NCBI GenBank assembly: GCA_015680685.1
Contig: MNCI01009062.1
Span: forward strand, 69,997-133,996
Length of the DNA stretch: 64,000 nt
Origin: Gnetum montanum
Taxonomy: Eukaryota > Streptophyta > Gnetopsida > Gnetales > Gnetaceae
Direction of reading: 5' to 3'
Below are positions 36,303-47,812 of the stretch, in pieces. Both the position numbers and the translations under genes were made by a program. The notes beneath the pieces are model-generated. The model saw only the letters and a program-made list of their open reading frames with translations. It was not told the DNA's origin and searched no databases. How positions within the stretch are numbered: position 1 is the stretch's first letter; each line of letters begins with the position of its first letter.

Positions 36303-37200
36303 TAGAATATTAATAAGACTCTTAATTTGTTAGCTCTAAGTTATAGGTTTGATTGTAGTGGACAATGTTAAGTTATAAAGTTCTAGTTTGTCTATATATC
36401 TTGGGGATTAAATATTGGAAAAATAAAAAAAATTTGAGTTTCAATACCCTACAACCTTCCATTTATTCAAAATTTCATAAATAAAGAATTATGCCTAAAT
36501 TTTTCATGAAGCTTATTCTATCAGTTTTCTATTCTTGAAAATTAGTTTATAGAAATACAACAAAATATAGTTAAGATATAGGTAGACTATCATTTGTAGT
36601 GATGGTATGGTGCTTATTTCTTAAGTTGAAGACATACATTTAAGCCTTAGGACAACCACTTACAGAGGTTAGGTTTTTTCTCATCTATTGATCATCTTGG
36701 AATCCTACTTAGTGGGATGAGCACTATAGTGCTTGGTGATGATCCTTATAGTTAACATATAGGTACTTTTTAAAGCATGGATCATTAGCTAATTAATTAA
36801 CTTACATTACTTTGCACCAAAAGATACTGGGTTCAAAACCTAGTACCTTAAGCATGCTAACATAGAGGCATTATTCCAAGCATATATATTACCTTATCCT
36901 AAGAAAAATATAAGCAAGATTTCAAAAAATGAAGATTAGAAGAGAACAATGTTGAAATCCTATACTAACTTAAAATCAAATGCTATTTTTTAAATTATGG
37001 TTAGTGCATTGATGGATAAGTTTTTAGTTTTTCTAAGGGAGGGTTGTAGGTTTAATTCCTAGCCCTAAAATTATACAACATCTTATTTGAGTGGCATTAT
37101 ACCTGGACATATTCCATGAACGACAATAAGATCGAGATTGATTACTATCCATTGTAGTAGTTTGAATTAGAATAGATTTACTTTAAATGCACCTTACTTT
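36303..37200 (+). mobile_element. Train of four tRNA-like SINE modules (S1-S4), copy 1
   Basis: S1: decayed A box 36303-36313 and B box GGTTTGATTGT at 36346. S2: 36592-36755. S3: A box TAGCTAATTAA (36786) and B box GGTTCAAAACC (36830). S4: TGGTTAGTGCA (36998) and GGTTTAATTCC (37049). A-to-B start spacing is 43-44 bp for S1 and S3, as in tRNA genes. The whole train, plus the LTR fragment after it, is collinear with 62216-63500. Confidence 0.6.
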
Positions 37201-37696
37201 TGATGTACTTAACATTTACATATTTCATGCATATTAATCAATTGGTGGAATGTGCATGACTAGTTACAAGCATAAACACGTATTCACTTGGTAATCCTAG
37301 CAATGTTATTGCTTGGTTTGCCTAGTAGCATAACACTTGGTAACCTAGTAGTGGATATGTGAGCTTAGGACATATACAAGAAGTTGGGAAAGGACACTCA
37401 TTGTCCTTAGGCAAGCTTAGAATTTATCTTCTTGTTATTAATTATATTAATTAATTAATTTCTATAATATCATTCAATTATATCAAGGTTTGCATAACAT
37501 CAATAATCATATGCCTCACTCTGGACTAAATCATATATGACCAAACTACGACTAGTTGAAGCTAAAAGATAATGACCTGTGATCAATGCTTGACAATCTA
37601 GATACCACACTAGTTCCGTCTACTGGATTTAACTAGATTGCACGTGAATGCTTGTGATTTGTGTGGTTGGGCATAGGGGGTACCCATTGCTCATCA
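37200..37696 (+). repeat. Plus-strand fragment of B-type LTR
   Basis: It is the reverse complement of the start of the B LTR: GGTTGGGCATAGGGGGTACC near its end, then CTCATCA (LTR terminus CA at 37696), and the CTTGGTAACCTAGTAG block. The U3 side is missing. The sequence after 37696 is not a primer-binding site, so this is a 3' LTR end or a solo/truncated LTR in the opposite orientation to all other elements here. Confidence 0.65.
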
Positions 37697-37714
37697 CCAT
37701 TCATGCCTTATTAA

Positions 37715-38115
37715 AGCAATGGTAGAGCATCATGTGTGCTATATGGTTGGCTGTGGGTTTGAATTCCACCATGTTCATACAACACCACACCATTCTTTAA
37801 AACAATGATAATAATAAATATAAGGTAAAAATATTAAGCTTTTTATTCTCCTTTGATGCAAGGAAACTCATGTGTAGAAACACAACCCCTAACCAAATAG
37901 AGGATGGTTGTGACCCACTAAATAAGATAGTTCAAGCCAAATTTAAAACTAACATTAGTCAAGCACATGACCTAAAAAATGTCCAAAATGTTCCTCTTCC
38001 ATTAACATACAATTAGCATCTTCACATTTTTAGTTTATTTTTCAATATGGTAGCATTGAATCATTAATTTATAGAATAACAATGTTTTGTTATGTGACAA
38101 CCTAGTTAAGACTGA
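37715..38115 (+). mobile_element. SINE-like repeat type S5, copy 2
   Basis: Best-preserved copy: TGGTAGAGCAT (37720-37730), the usual tRNA A-box sequence, and GGTTTGAATTC (37756-37766), a B box. The tail is shared with 28640-29110 and 47340-47812. Confidence 0.65.
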
Positions 38116-38419
38116 GACATTGTTGAATTTATTTGAGTCTCCACTTATGTAGTTAGCCTTATTGTGCTTAACAAATGCATCAAAAGTCACCTCAAGAAAT
38201 TTGGAGACTATTTCCTATTTATAGGATGGAGGAGAGACAAAGGTTTAGACAAAGAATTTTGCATAAAAGTCTACATAATGAAGAATAAAGAAAAATAAAA
38301 TTGATAATTTGGGGTACAAAAAATAATTGTTATGACTTCAAATTTTGAGGTACCAATGTGCAAATAGTAGATTCTTTTAAATATTTGTATTTCATTGATA
38401 TGAATAATTACACGTGAGG
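38116..38419. other. Unassigned, possibly 5' continuation of LINE remnant
   Basis: No clear similarity. Its end runs into the LINE reading frame that becomes visible from about 38420. Confidence 0.3.
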
Positions 38420-39370
38420 GAAGTGCATCAAAGAAAAAATATTAGGAGGTCTTAAGTCTTTATATGCTTTCAAAAACAAGTGTAAGGATTTAGGCCTTTG
38501 GTCTTGGAAGGTTAAAAAAATAAATTTTCTAGACCATCATCTATCCTACTGTATTGTATATCTGTGTTGTTTAGGGGCCTAGAATCAATGCTAAACTTTA
38601 GAAAGATATTGAAAGGTTGGCAAAACCTTTTCTTCTAGATGAGTTAAAGATGAAGATGAAAATATTTTACTTAATGTTATTATGTGAATGTGATTTACTA
38701 CCTTTAGAAGTAAAATCCTTATGCTAATTCATGACATACACTCAAATAATGAGATGTTAGCCTAGTGGTATGGATCTTGGCCTAGTATCCCTAGGTTATA
38801 GATTTGATTCTACTAGGTAGGACTAAGTTATAAACTTCTATAAATCTTGGCATGTACCTATGCTTTACTCATTTTAGGTTCCAACACTCCCTATTACATA
38901 CACTCATAGATTGCATATCTTAAGGTAAGAAAAATTCTCTAGTAGTTCTTGAGGATTTGCAATATCATAGTTGCTATTTTTATGGGATGCAATGGTTGAA
39001 AAAATGGAATATCTCTTTTGTGGACATGTAGCAAAATCCTAACCATATTCACCAACTTGTTAAGTCAAAGGTTTTAATAGAGATGTGGACTAATGTGGAA
39101 GGAAAAAGAAACTTTTATTTATACCATATGAGATCTAATAAACTAGATGTAGAAGCTTATTATTTTTTAGTTACTATTCCCATCAAGTATTGGAATTCTA
39201 TTAGTAAGCTTCTCTTATGTTCTTATCATCTTAGAATTGAAAGTGGAAGATGAATTCAATTCTCTTGAGAAGAGTGCACTTATAGGTTGTGTATATCATG
39301 AGCCCTTGAAGATGAGTTACATGTCTTTCCTTCTTATGTTATGACTATCCATTTGAGACAACATTATAAT
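38420..39370 (+). pseudogene. LINE (non-LTR retrotransposon) ORF2 C-terminal part
   Basis: Plus-strand frames show LSLYAFKNKCKDLGLWSWK, then INAKLxKDIERLAKPFL (the WRKIE..QK.FI block distal to RT). After a SINE insertion come MWTNVEGKRNFYLYH, then YHLRIESGR followed by TGA where Trp is expected, and a CxxxxxLC...EDExH zinc-finger-like end (39260-39320). These columns match the region after the RT domain in plant LINE ORF2 proteins. It is interrupted by the S1 SINE (38752-38905) and then by LTR element B at 39371. The RT core itself is not in the window. Confidence 0.65.
38752..38905 (+). mobile_element. SINE type S1, inserted in LINE remnant
   Basis: A box TAGCCTAGTGG (38758-38768) and B box GATTTGATTCT (38801-38811), starts 43 bp apart. 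It resembles 46770-46890 and 36303. It ends with the TTTTAGGTTCCAACACTCCC segment also found at the end of S2. Confidence 0.7.
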
Positions 39371-40320
39371 TGATGAGTGGTAGGTACACCCTATGCCCAA
39401 CCATATGGATCACAAGCATTCATGCATAATCCAGTTGAATTTCATGGATGGGACTAGTTGTGGCATCTAAATCATTAAGCATTGATCATAGGACACTATA
39501 TTCCCACTTGGACTAGTGATAGCTTTGTCACGTATGGTTTAGTCCAAAGTGAGGGATATGATAATGGATGTTGTTAGTTTCATTTTACTCCTAACAATAA
39601 AAATAATTGAGAATGAAATTTAATCCTAAATCTAAGTAATGATGGTAATGTAAATCTACTCTATCCTAAAGTGATGAGCATATGGTCTTAGCTTACTATA
39701 CATGCCTTGGGCTCATGTAACCATTACCTTGTTACCAAGCATTATGCTACTAGGTGAACCAAGCAACAACACTACAAGGAATACCAAATGATTACACTTA
39801 AATGCTTGAAATTAATTGTACTCATTCCACTTTACTAATGAACAAGAAAGTAAAGTACTTGAAAATGTAAATGACTAAACTAATAAAATAGTAAAACCTA
39901 TGCTAAGTAAAATAGTAAAACTAAGTGGATGCTACAATGATGAAAAGCAATTTCAATCTTTATTTTTGGTCATGATCTATGCCCAAGTACACTTCACTTG
40001 AATAAAGATTCTGTACAACTGCTCAACACCACATTGCAATCATTTACTCTATCATTAAAACTACAAAACAGAACTATAAGAATCTACCTAAGGATGGAAT
40101 GAAACTTCTTTTGATCTTTGCACACAAGTGTCATATTTATAGGTTGCATACATATTGCGATATTGGATCTATAATGATGTGGTGTGTGCTACAATACTGA
40201 ATATAGGACATCATAGATATGATATCATAGCTAATATATCATTGATGGATAAAAATTGATTTTTTGTCAAACATATGAGATATAACATCAATGATATCCT
40301 AGCCAATTGATGATTCATCA
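39371..40320 (-). repeat. 3' LTR of element B
   Basis: TGATGAG...CATCA ends; TATA at 40134-40142 (minus). Several ATCAATGATATC-type boxes lie between the TATA and the LTR end. Paired with 45143-46123. Confidence 0.9.
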
Positions 40321-40336
40321 AACCCCCATGACTGAC
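40321..40336 (-). promoter_or_regulatory. Polypurine tract, element B
   Basis: The minus strand reads AGTCATGGGGGTT directly before the LTR TG. The G run marks the plus-strand primer for second-strand synthesis in LTR elements. Confidence 0.65.
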
Positions 40337-43279
40337 TAAAAACTCGTCCTTAAGTTAGTAGGATAGGACCAAGCTTTCTTTACAAAATTGGGAAGGTACA
40401 ACATTATTGACTAACTCTAACTACTAAGTGACTTTAAGTGTTGTAGTGGTGTGTATAAAAATTGATACAATTTCATGACAAAAGAAAAATAAAATTTGAA
40501 GTGGCTTAATGTAGTTCACATTTCAGGTGGTGGTGGTTCTTCCATCAGCTTCCTTCATTTGTTACCAGGCTTTTGGGATTGATAGTGATTCAAGATCACC
40601 TATAATTTCTCCTCTTTCATCATTACTATCTTTTCCATATACTCTCTCTATTGAGTATGGGATAGAGACTTCTTCAATTATAACTATTGCATTGGCTCAT
40701 TTATTTTGTTAGAATTGGTACATTTCTTCTAAGTACCATTCTCTACTATTGGTTAGTGTAGGCCATAAAGGAGATGCTTAAAGTTGCATCTTTATAGCTT
40801 CCCTATTTTGAAGGTCCTCCTTTTGGTATCATCTTAAGGGCCATCTACAATCAACAATGGTTTGAAATTATTAGGGCATTCATATCAATTCTTAATAGTT
40901 CTTTACCTTGCTCATACCCTTGGTTAGATCAAGTTTTTATCTTATTACAATTGCAGAGTTTGAAAACTTTTTGAAAAGAAACCTGTTAGGTGTTATATAT
41001 TTTAGTTACTTATGATCTTCTATTATTTTCCTTACTTATTATGGCCTAAAATAGTTGATATGATCTACTAAGATTATTATCTAAATCATTTTGGCCTTAT
41101 TTTGATTAATTAAACTTAAGTTTCGTATTATTTCTTTGTACTTACCATTTATAATATTTTCTAAGTGTTAGGAATTTGTGGCTCAAATTGTCAAAATTTT
41201 GTTCGCTTATATTGCATAATGCACCTCCCCCTATGCCCATGACTAAGTTGAGCACTTTGAGATCAATAGGATTAAAGAATGTTGAAAATCGAAGCTACAA
41301 GGATAAACTTATGGCCTTTGGAAGTTAGTTTGCAAGAGGGCTGAGAAAATAAATTGCAAAAACTTCTCTTGCTACAAATGAGAAAAATGAAAACCTTCAC
41401 TAACTCCTGCTCTTGTATATACATGCAGGAGCATTACCACTTAGCGTATTGTCCAAGGAAGGAGTTTATTCATGGAACTTATTTTATTTTTTTAGATTTT
41501 TGAAAAGCCTTATACCTTCAAGCATGGGTAACATGTCTTTCCAATGGGGCCCCCAAAAACTTATTTTATGCATGAGTTTTATTTTTATCTATGTCNTTGG
41601 GACCCCCAAAAACTTATTTTATGCATGAGTTTTATTTTTATCTATGTCAACATTACTAGAGGACTACCTTCAAGCATGGGTAACATGTATTTCTAGTGAT
41701 ATCATAAGGTAGCACTTATTGTACTTTTACTTCCATTTTTTGTTAGATATAAAAGGAAATAATTATAACCTTAGCAACATGATAGAACATACAATAGTGA
41801 TCTAAGAGATTCCACAACTCCCCTTGATGTCACACTCTTCATATTCCCCCCTTGGTTCTTCACTTTTCTATGCAGGCATAATGGTTACAAGTTTATTTTT
41901 AGTTGTATGATTGAAAAAATATCATTATTACCATGGTAAGAACTTCTTATTATTGCAATGAATGGCTAGGTGGAGTGGTCTCACTATATAAATAATCAGT
42001 TCCTTATGATTTGATAACATAGAGAAATATCCACCTTATTGGGACTACATTTTGCTTTATTCTTAATGTGTTTCATTCAAAAATGATAGAAATATGCACA
42101 AGTAACATGTAAACAAAGTATAAAAAATTTTAAAATATATTAAAAATGAAAAAGATTAAAAAGAAGCAGAAAATATCAAAGAATTGCAAATGGTTTAAGA
42201 AATGGAAAAGTATAAAAGAATGGTAAAAAATGTGAAAAGGCATAACAAAAAATTAGAAATAAAAAATAAATTATAAAAAAAAAATTTGAAAAATGCTTAT
42301 TAATTTCTTAATCAGGATTGGTGTCTCCCCCATGACTGAATTCATGGGCAAGTTTTCATAGAATGGACTCTAGTTCCGCTAGATCATACACTGGAGGTTT
42401 CTTACTTATCATCCTTAGTGACAAAGTTCTTTAGTTATCATCCCATGTAATCTTGATGGTAATTGGATTTTCATCATCTAAGTTCTTAGTTCCTCTTTCT
42501 ATTGATGTATGATTGTGGTTTGGTATTTTCATTTGTAAGTTCTTAGTTGGCATCACTTTCTTAGAATGGGAGTTAATAGGTGGTTTAGATGTTTCCATGC
42601 ATGTTTCAGAAACTTTTAGGTTCTTAGTTTATGGCCACAGGGTGTCTTATGATTTACTGGTCCCTGCTCTTTCTTGTGAATACACTTGTCTTTCATATTT
42701 AGTGTGGGTTGGTGTCATCACTGTGTTGACATTTTGAAGTGTCGATCCACAACTGCATCCTTCTTTATCATTAGTAATGCATGTAATTTCGTATCTCTCC
42801 ATAGTGATAGATTCATCTATTATTCTTTTCATTGGAGTAGTAATGGGTGTTGGCCCTTACATTGGATTGGGAGACATTATTTTTGTAAGGAAGGCTGTTG
42901 CACTTAATTGGCCTTATGTTGGTTTTGATAAGCTAGTAGGTTTATGAGTTTTGTGCCCATGTGTGGAAATTGTCCTTAAGAAAGGACTTTTTTTAGACTT
43001 TTTTTGAGTTCTACTAACATTATCATTTACTTGTATGTTCATAGTACAAATGGAATTCTTCCATTGATGTTGTGGTGTCAATCCTTCCTATGTTATTGGT
43101 GGTGACATATGGTAGGAGGAAGTATGAGAATATTAAGGATGTCACAGAGGATAAGAGGTTTGAGATGATCATCCCATAGAAGATGCTATAGGTTGATGAT
43201 ATTCAGAAAAGTGATGGTAGTGAGTCAAGGTAAAGGAAATAGAACCATTTGGAGAAACAGGTTGTTGAACATAATAGTC
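40337..43279 (-). other. Internal non-coding/remnant region of element B
   Basis: Near 42640-43280 it resembles the Gln/Pro/Tyr-rich gag-protease linker of A (4400-4850). Near 41510-42340 it resembles the post-integrase spacer of C/D, including CTTCAAGCATGGGTAACATG. So the sequence passes from linker to spacer with pol missing. A 52-bp duplication flanks the N at 41596. Confidence 0.6.
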
Positions 43280-45009
43280 ATATGGGTTTAGCTAGCAATA
43301 AAGGTATTCCTAGTATCCCCCATAACTATGGGTTTTACCACTACAATTGATAGTAATGTTGAGGCTGCTAAGAAGTCCCATTAGGATAGTATGGTTGATT
43401 GTAGGACTATCTATAATTACCTTTTAAGTAAGGTAATTTCCTAGGCATTTTCTTTTGTATGAATTTGGGATTTAGAAAACAAGACCCAAACTCAAGTAGA
43501 TGTAACATAATTGGGCAATAGTCCTTTGGATGGTCATACTGGTAGATGTCACATATATCATCCTATTTTGTGGTTAGGTCTATATCCTCTTTTACTATAG
43601 CTACTTTTCCTTTTTTCTTATAAGTGTCCCTTCCTATTTCTTTGGTCTTTTTCCTCTTCTTATTTTGCTCACTTGATCTTTTTTATGTTACCCTCTCCTC
43701 TAACATTTTCACATAAGCTTTAAATTTTTCTTTTATTAACTCTCACATCTTATCTATCCTTACTTTAAGCTCAATGATGGACTTTTGGATTGGCAAAGTT
43801 TGCTATGAAATCACCTCATCAAGAGCTTCCACTTTTTCCTTATCATACATATGGACTTCTCTAGTTTGAAGAGTTGGGTCCTAGTTATATTTCTCAACAC
43901 TCTCCCTTTTACATAGCTCTCCTTCTTCTTTTGCCACATATTAAACTAGCCTTCATATCTGATGAACATTTAAATCAAATAATTTCCCTCAGGCATAGAG
44001 ACCAAGGGTCTTTCTCATTGGGGTACAAAGCCCATCTATGATGTGGATAAGTTTCTCTTTTTAAGAAAACCCATGGTCTAGATATCTATGTAGTAGAGAA
44101 TAGTATCTATCCAATGCCATATCCAAGGGTTCATGATTTCCTTCATTTCATCCTTGGGTTTATTTTCTTAAATTGGACACTCTTACATAAGTTTGATATT
44201 TCTCATTGAAGAGCTCTAGCATTGTGAAGAATCGATGGATTAAATCTAGTTCCAATGATCTATACCAACTTTCAACTTTGTCAACTAGCATCTTAGGAAA
44301 GAGCTAAAGCTTTTCTCACTCACTCTCAATGTTCTACAAGGTAAAGGCATCATGAAAGGCTTGTAAGTAATGTTGTGGATCAAAGTTATAGTCATCCACA
44401 AATTTAAGCATGTTATTCATATCAAGCCTTTTGATGCAAGTTTCCCTTTGATGCTTGTGGGGTATTCTAACTACCTCTATTATCTATGCCATTCTCCTAG
44501 TAGCCAACAAGAGCTCATCATCATTAGACATTATCGTAGCGATAATTTCTATTTCTATTTGTTTGATTATGATGATATGGTCTATGCTAACTTTGATGAT
44601 TTCTTCTATTTATATTCTATCATCTTCTTGACCCCTTAGTGTATTTCTATTTCTATACCTATGTTCATCATTATCAAAAATAGACATGGAAGAGGAAGAG
44701 GAAGATGTTGGACTAAGAGAATTGCCATGGCTACTATATCTCCTTCTATGGTCCATTGATTTAGCTGATCTAGGTTTGGAGGAGGTCCTAGGCCTTAAGG
44801 CCCTTCTTATTATAGGACATACTCCATCTTCTTTAGGATTGTCTTCATTAGTTTAACATAGTCTTTGAGTGTAGTAAGGGTCTAATTGAGCGTATGAAAT
44901 CCTTGCTTGTAATTGTTTATAACAATTTTCCTTAGTATAGGTCCTATCATTTTTCCTAAGAGTGTTCTCATCATACAATGTATTATTGATCCTATGTGAA
45001 GAACAACAT
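43280..45009 (-). pseudogene. Gag of element B
   Basis: The start codon at 45009 matches E gag at 61400. A single-base insertion in the second codon shifts the frame; after it the order follows E (ARISYAQLDPYY). Then come a Ser-rich run (near 44690), LDMNNMLKFVDDYNFDPQHY (near 44400), DKVESWYRSLELDLI (near 44240), a Lys/Glu-rich stretch, and a decayed zinc knuckle CDIYQYDHPKDYC (near 43540-43580), where the second Cys is Tyr. Stops occur throughout. Confidence 0.75.
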
Positions 45010-45122
45010 GGTTTTATCTAATAATGTATGCAACTTAAAATATTATTATCTTCTACAAGATAAATCATTAATACTTTTACAACCATCATTTATGATATAA
45101 CTGATCTTAGATAACTAGTACC

Positions 45123-45142
45123 ATCTAAGAAAATGATGCCAA
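45123..45142 (-). promoter_or_regulatory. Primer-binding site, element B
   Basis: The minus strand begins TTGGCATCATTTTC directly after the LTR. Against the Athila site TTGGCGCCGTTGCC the changes are four C>T/G>A transitions plus one G>T. Confidence 0.7.
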
Positions 45143-46123
45143 TGATGAGTGGTAGGTACCCCCTATGCCCAACCATATGAATCACAAGTGCTTACATGCA
45201 ATCTAGTTGAATTCCTTAGATGAGATGAGTTGTAGCATCTAGATCATTAAGCATTGATCGTAGGATGTTATCTTTCCACTTAGACTAGTGGTAGCTTTTT
45301 CATCTATGGTTTAGTCCAAAGTGAGGCATATGATAATTGATGTTGTTAGTTCCATTTTACTCATTGCAACAAAACTAATTAAGAATGAAATTTAATCCTA
45401 AGTCTAATTAATGATAGTCATATAAATCTACTCTAGCCTAGAGTGATGAGCATCTACTCTTGGCTTATCATACATGCCTTGGGCTCATGTAACTATTATT
45501 TGGTTACCAAGTGTTATTCTACTAGGAAAACCAAGAAACAATACTACTGGGATTACCAAAAGATTATAATTTAACACTTGAAACTAGTCATACTCATTCT
45601 ACTTTACTAATAAATAAGAAAGTAAAGTACTTGGAAATGTAAATGATAAAATAGTAAAAACTATGCTAAGTAAAATAGTGAAACTAAGTGGATGTTGCAA
45701 TGATAGAAAGTAATCTTGACCTTTATTTTTGGTCATGAATTGTGCCCAAGTATACTTCACTTGAATAGATTCCATACAACTATTCAACACCACACTCTAG
45801 GCATTTACTCATTAGCTAAAACTATGAAATGAAACTACAAGAATGTACCTATGGGTGGAATGAAACTTCTTCCAATCCATGTGCCCATGTGTTGTATTTA
45901 TAGGCTGCACACATCCTGTGATATTGGATCTACGATGACATAGCTTGTGTTACGATATCAAATATACAACATCATAGATACAACATTGTAGTTGCAATAT
46001 CATTGGTGGACAAAAATTGAATTTTTATCAAATAGATGAGATATAACATCAATGATATCATAGATGCAACGTAGCATCAATGATATCTCATCAATGATAT
46101 CATAGCCAATTTATGATTCATCA
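45143..46123 (-). repeat. 5' LTR of element B
   Basis: 981 bp, TGATGAG...CATCA, TATA at 45895-45903 (minus). Similar to the left LTR along its length, slightly longer through small insertions in the ATCAATGATATC box region. Confidence 0.9.
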
Positions 46124-46230
46124 ATAATGTTATAATAAAAAGCCTATATGATTTGTTTTTAATGCCCTCCATTGGCACTTAGTCAATTTGTAGAGTATAT
46201 CTTTATTTTTCATGAAAATATAAGATTTGT
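46124..46230 (+). pseudogene. LINE ORF2 continuation after element B
   Basis: Reading from the duplicated ATAAT, a plus-strand frame (FNALHWHLVNL, then SLFFMKI) can be aligned with the last part of the LINE C-terminus that breaks off at 39370. Stops are present, and the match is weak but in the expected place. Confidence 0.4.
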
Positions 46231-46355
46231 TCAATAGATCTTATGGGTCTTTGGACATAACAAAGATTTATTTCATTTCATTATATTTAAAATGAAGCAT
46301 TTTCATCTATTATAAACTTTGTTCTAATGTATCATGTTGTCTATATGTTTAAAGA

Positions 46356-46526
46356 TACATCATCATTATCCTAGCCTTGTCCTAGCAAAATGAGGCTAGC
46401 TACATGAGTTCTTTTTTGTCATTTTCCTTTATGAAGAGCTAGATCATTATTTACTTGTAATTTCTTCAAATCATCTTCAATAATTTTTTTCCATGTATTT
46501 TTTGGTATTTTTTTAGTGGATTTCCT
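46356..46526 (-). pseudogene. LINE-like 3' coding scrap, opposite strand
   Basis: The minus strand encodes RKSTKKIPKNTWKKIIEDDL, then LQVNNDLALHKGK, a stop at the expected Trp, and THVASLILLGQG. This resembles the P.KTW...IE.DL...DLAL.R..W...HVADP ending of some plant LINE ORF2 proteins. It is in the opposite orientation to the LINE above, so a separate insertion. Confidence 0.45.
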
Positions 46527-46769
46527 AGAATAGTGATGTATTAACCTTATTTATTGGAACAATGATTTCATGTTTTTCTAAAATCTTATCAATGATAGGT
46601 TGTTAACATCTATGTTTGCATTGGTACTAGTACTTGAAGCATGATAGCTTGGAGGCATTGTTCCAAGTACATTGAATTACCTTACCCTAAAAAATATTTA
46701 TGTTGCCATTGGTGGTCCTAGATAGTTATGAGAGCCTTCAAAATTTAAATCATCTACAATGAAACAATG

Positions 46770-46890
46770 AGGGGTTAGCCTAGTGTTAAGATTCTTGATT
46801 TGAAAGCTCCAAGTCATGGGTTCAATTCTATTGGATAATACTGAGTTATAAAGTTCTAACTACACTATATTACAAAAGATGTATTTGCAG
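46770..46890 (+). mobile_element. SINE type S1
   Basis: TAGCCTAGTGT (46776-46786) and GGTTCAATTCT (46819-46829), starts exactly 43 bp apart as in 38752-38905. Followed by CTGAGTTATAAAGTTCTAAC, shared by all S1 copies. Confidence 0.7.
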
Positions 46891-47323
46891 GCATTGGTGG
46901 TAGGAGGCTCAGATGACTATGTTAAAGTTTGAGTCATAAGCTAATTTTGTTTTATGTTAGTCAAGATTGAAGTTATATATGATGTTTCCAATTGAATTTC
47001 TTGTAATGTAACCTTGATGTTGACTAATGATCTTTTTAAATATTAAGACAGATTTTCTTAGATGCAAACACTCTAAAGAGGTTATAATTTTGCTCATCTA
47101 CTACCCCTCTTAGGACCCTAGCTTTGTGGGATGAGCATTGATCATATCGATGATGATCTTTTAAAACCTAGTCTTGCTACTTTGTTAGTACTTGTTAATC
47201 ATGTATAAATTTTAATTTTTTAAATATTATATATTTTGAACTTATCCATGTATTAAATGCAAGAATTCCTCCCTTAAAGGATATTACTTTTCACCTCATA
47301 TTCAACTATTGGAGTTGAAGTTT
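46891..47323. other. Intergenic sequence with S2 3' tail
   Basis: Near 47080-47170 it resembles the downstream half of S2 (GGGATGAGCA, then GATGATGATCTTTT). I recognise nothing in the rest. Confidence 0.35.
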
Positions 47324-47339
47324 GTATAATTTCAAGTCA

Positions 47340-47812
47340 TTGCTCTTAGTTTCCTTGATGTTGCTTCACTCTTCATAGAACATTAAAGTAAAATCAAAGC
47401 CTCCTATATGTTATATGGGTAGTTGTGGGTTTGAATTCCACCATTTTCACACAACACCCAACTATTTGTTAAAAAATAATACTACTAAAGATAAGGTGAT
47501 AAGATTGAGTTCCTTTTAAAAAGAAACTTGAGGTAAGGAAGCTCAAGGTGGATATAACATTTACACACATAGTAAAGTAGATGTGATATAGTAAACAATA
47601 GAATTTGAACTAAAATTTAAAATTTAAAAATATCCTAAAAAGGTTCAAAATAAAATAAAAAATTTACAAATATCCCAAATTCTCCTTCACCCTTCACATG
47701 TGATAACCATCTTCACATTTTTTTAAAAGATTGTAGCATTGAGTCATTGAGCCATTGACGTATAGATTAAAAATGCTATGTTTGGACGGCTTATGTGACA
47801 ATATACTTAACA
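47340..47812 (+). mobile_element. SINE-like repeat type S5, copy 3
   Basis: GTGGGTTTGAATTCCACC (47425-47442) and collinear tail. Part of the large duplication with 28628-29110. Confidence 0.6.

Larger units (their letters stand above)
39371..46123 (-). mobile_element. Complete non-autonomous LTR element B (gag only), with target-site duplication
   Basis: Two LTRs (39371-40320, 45143-46123), a primer-binding site next to the right LTR, a polypurine tract next to the left LTR, and the 5-bp direct repeat ATAAT immediately outside both ends (39366-39370, 46124-46128). The internal region is 4.8 kb and holds a decayed gag at its 5' end. No protease DSG, RT, RNase H or integrase motif was found between gag and the 3' LTR. 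LTRs differ at roughly 15-18% of positions over the first 170 bp by eye, so the insertion is old. It splits a LINE remnant. One N (41596) lies inside. Confidence 0.88.

Noticed and set aside
37200-37696. Pairing the plus-strand LTR fragment with LTR B as one element
   Set aside because: The orientations are opposite, and B already has its own partner LTR with matching target-site duplication.
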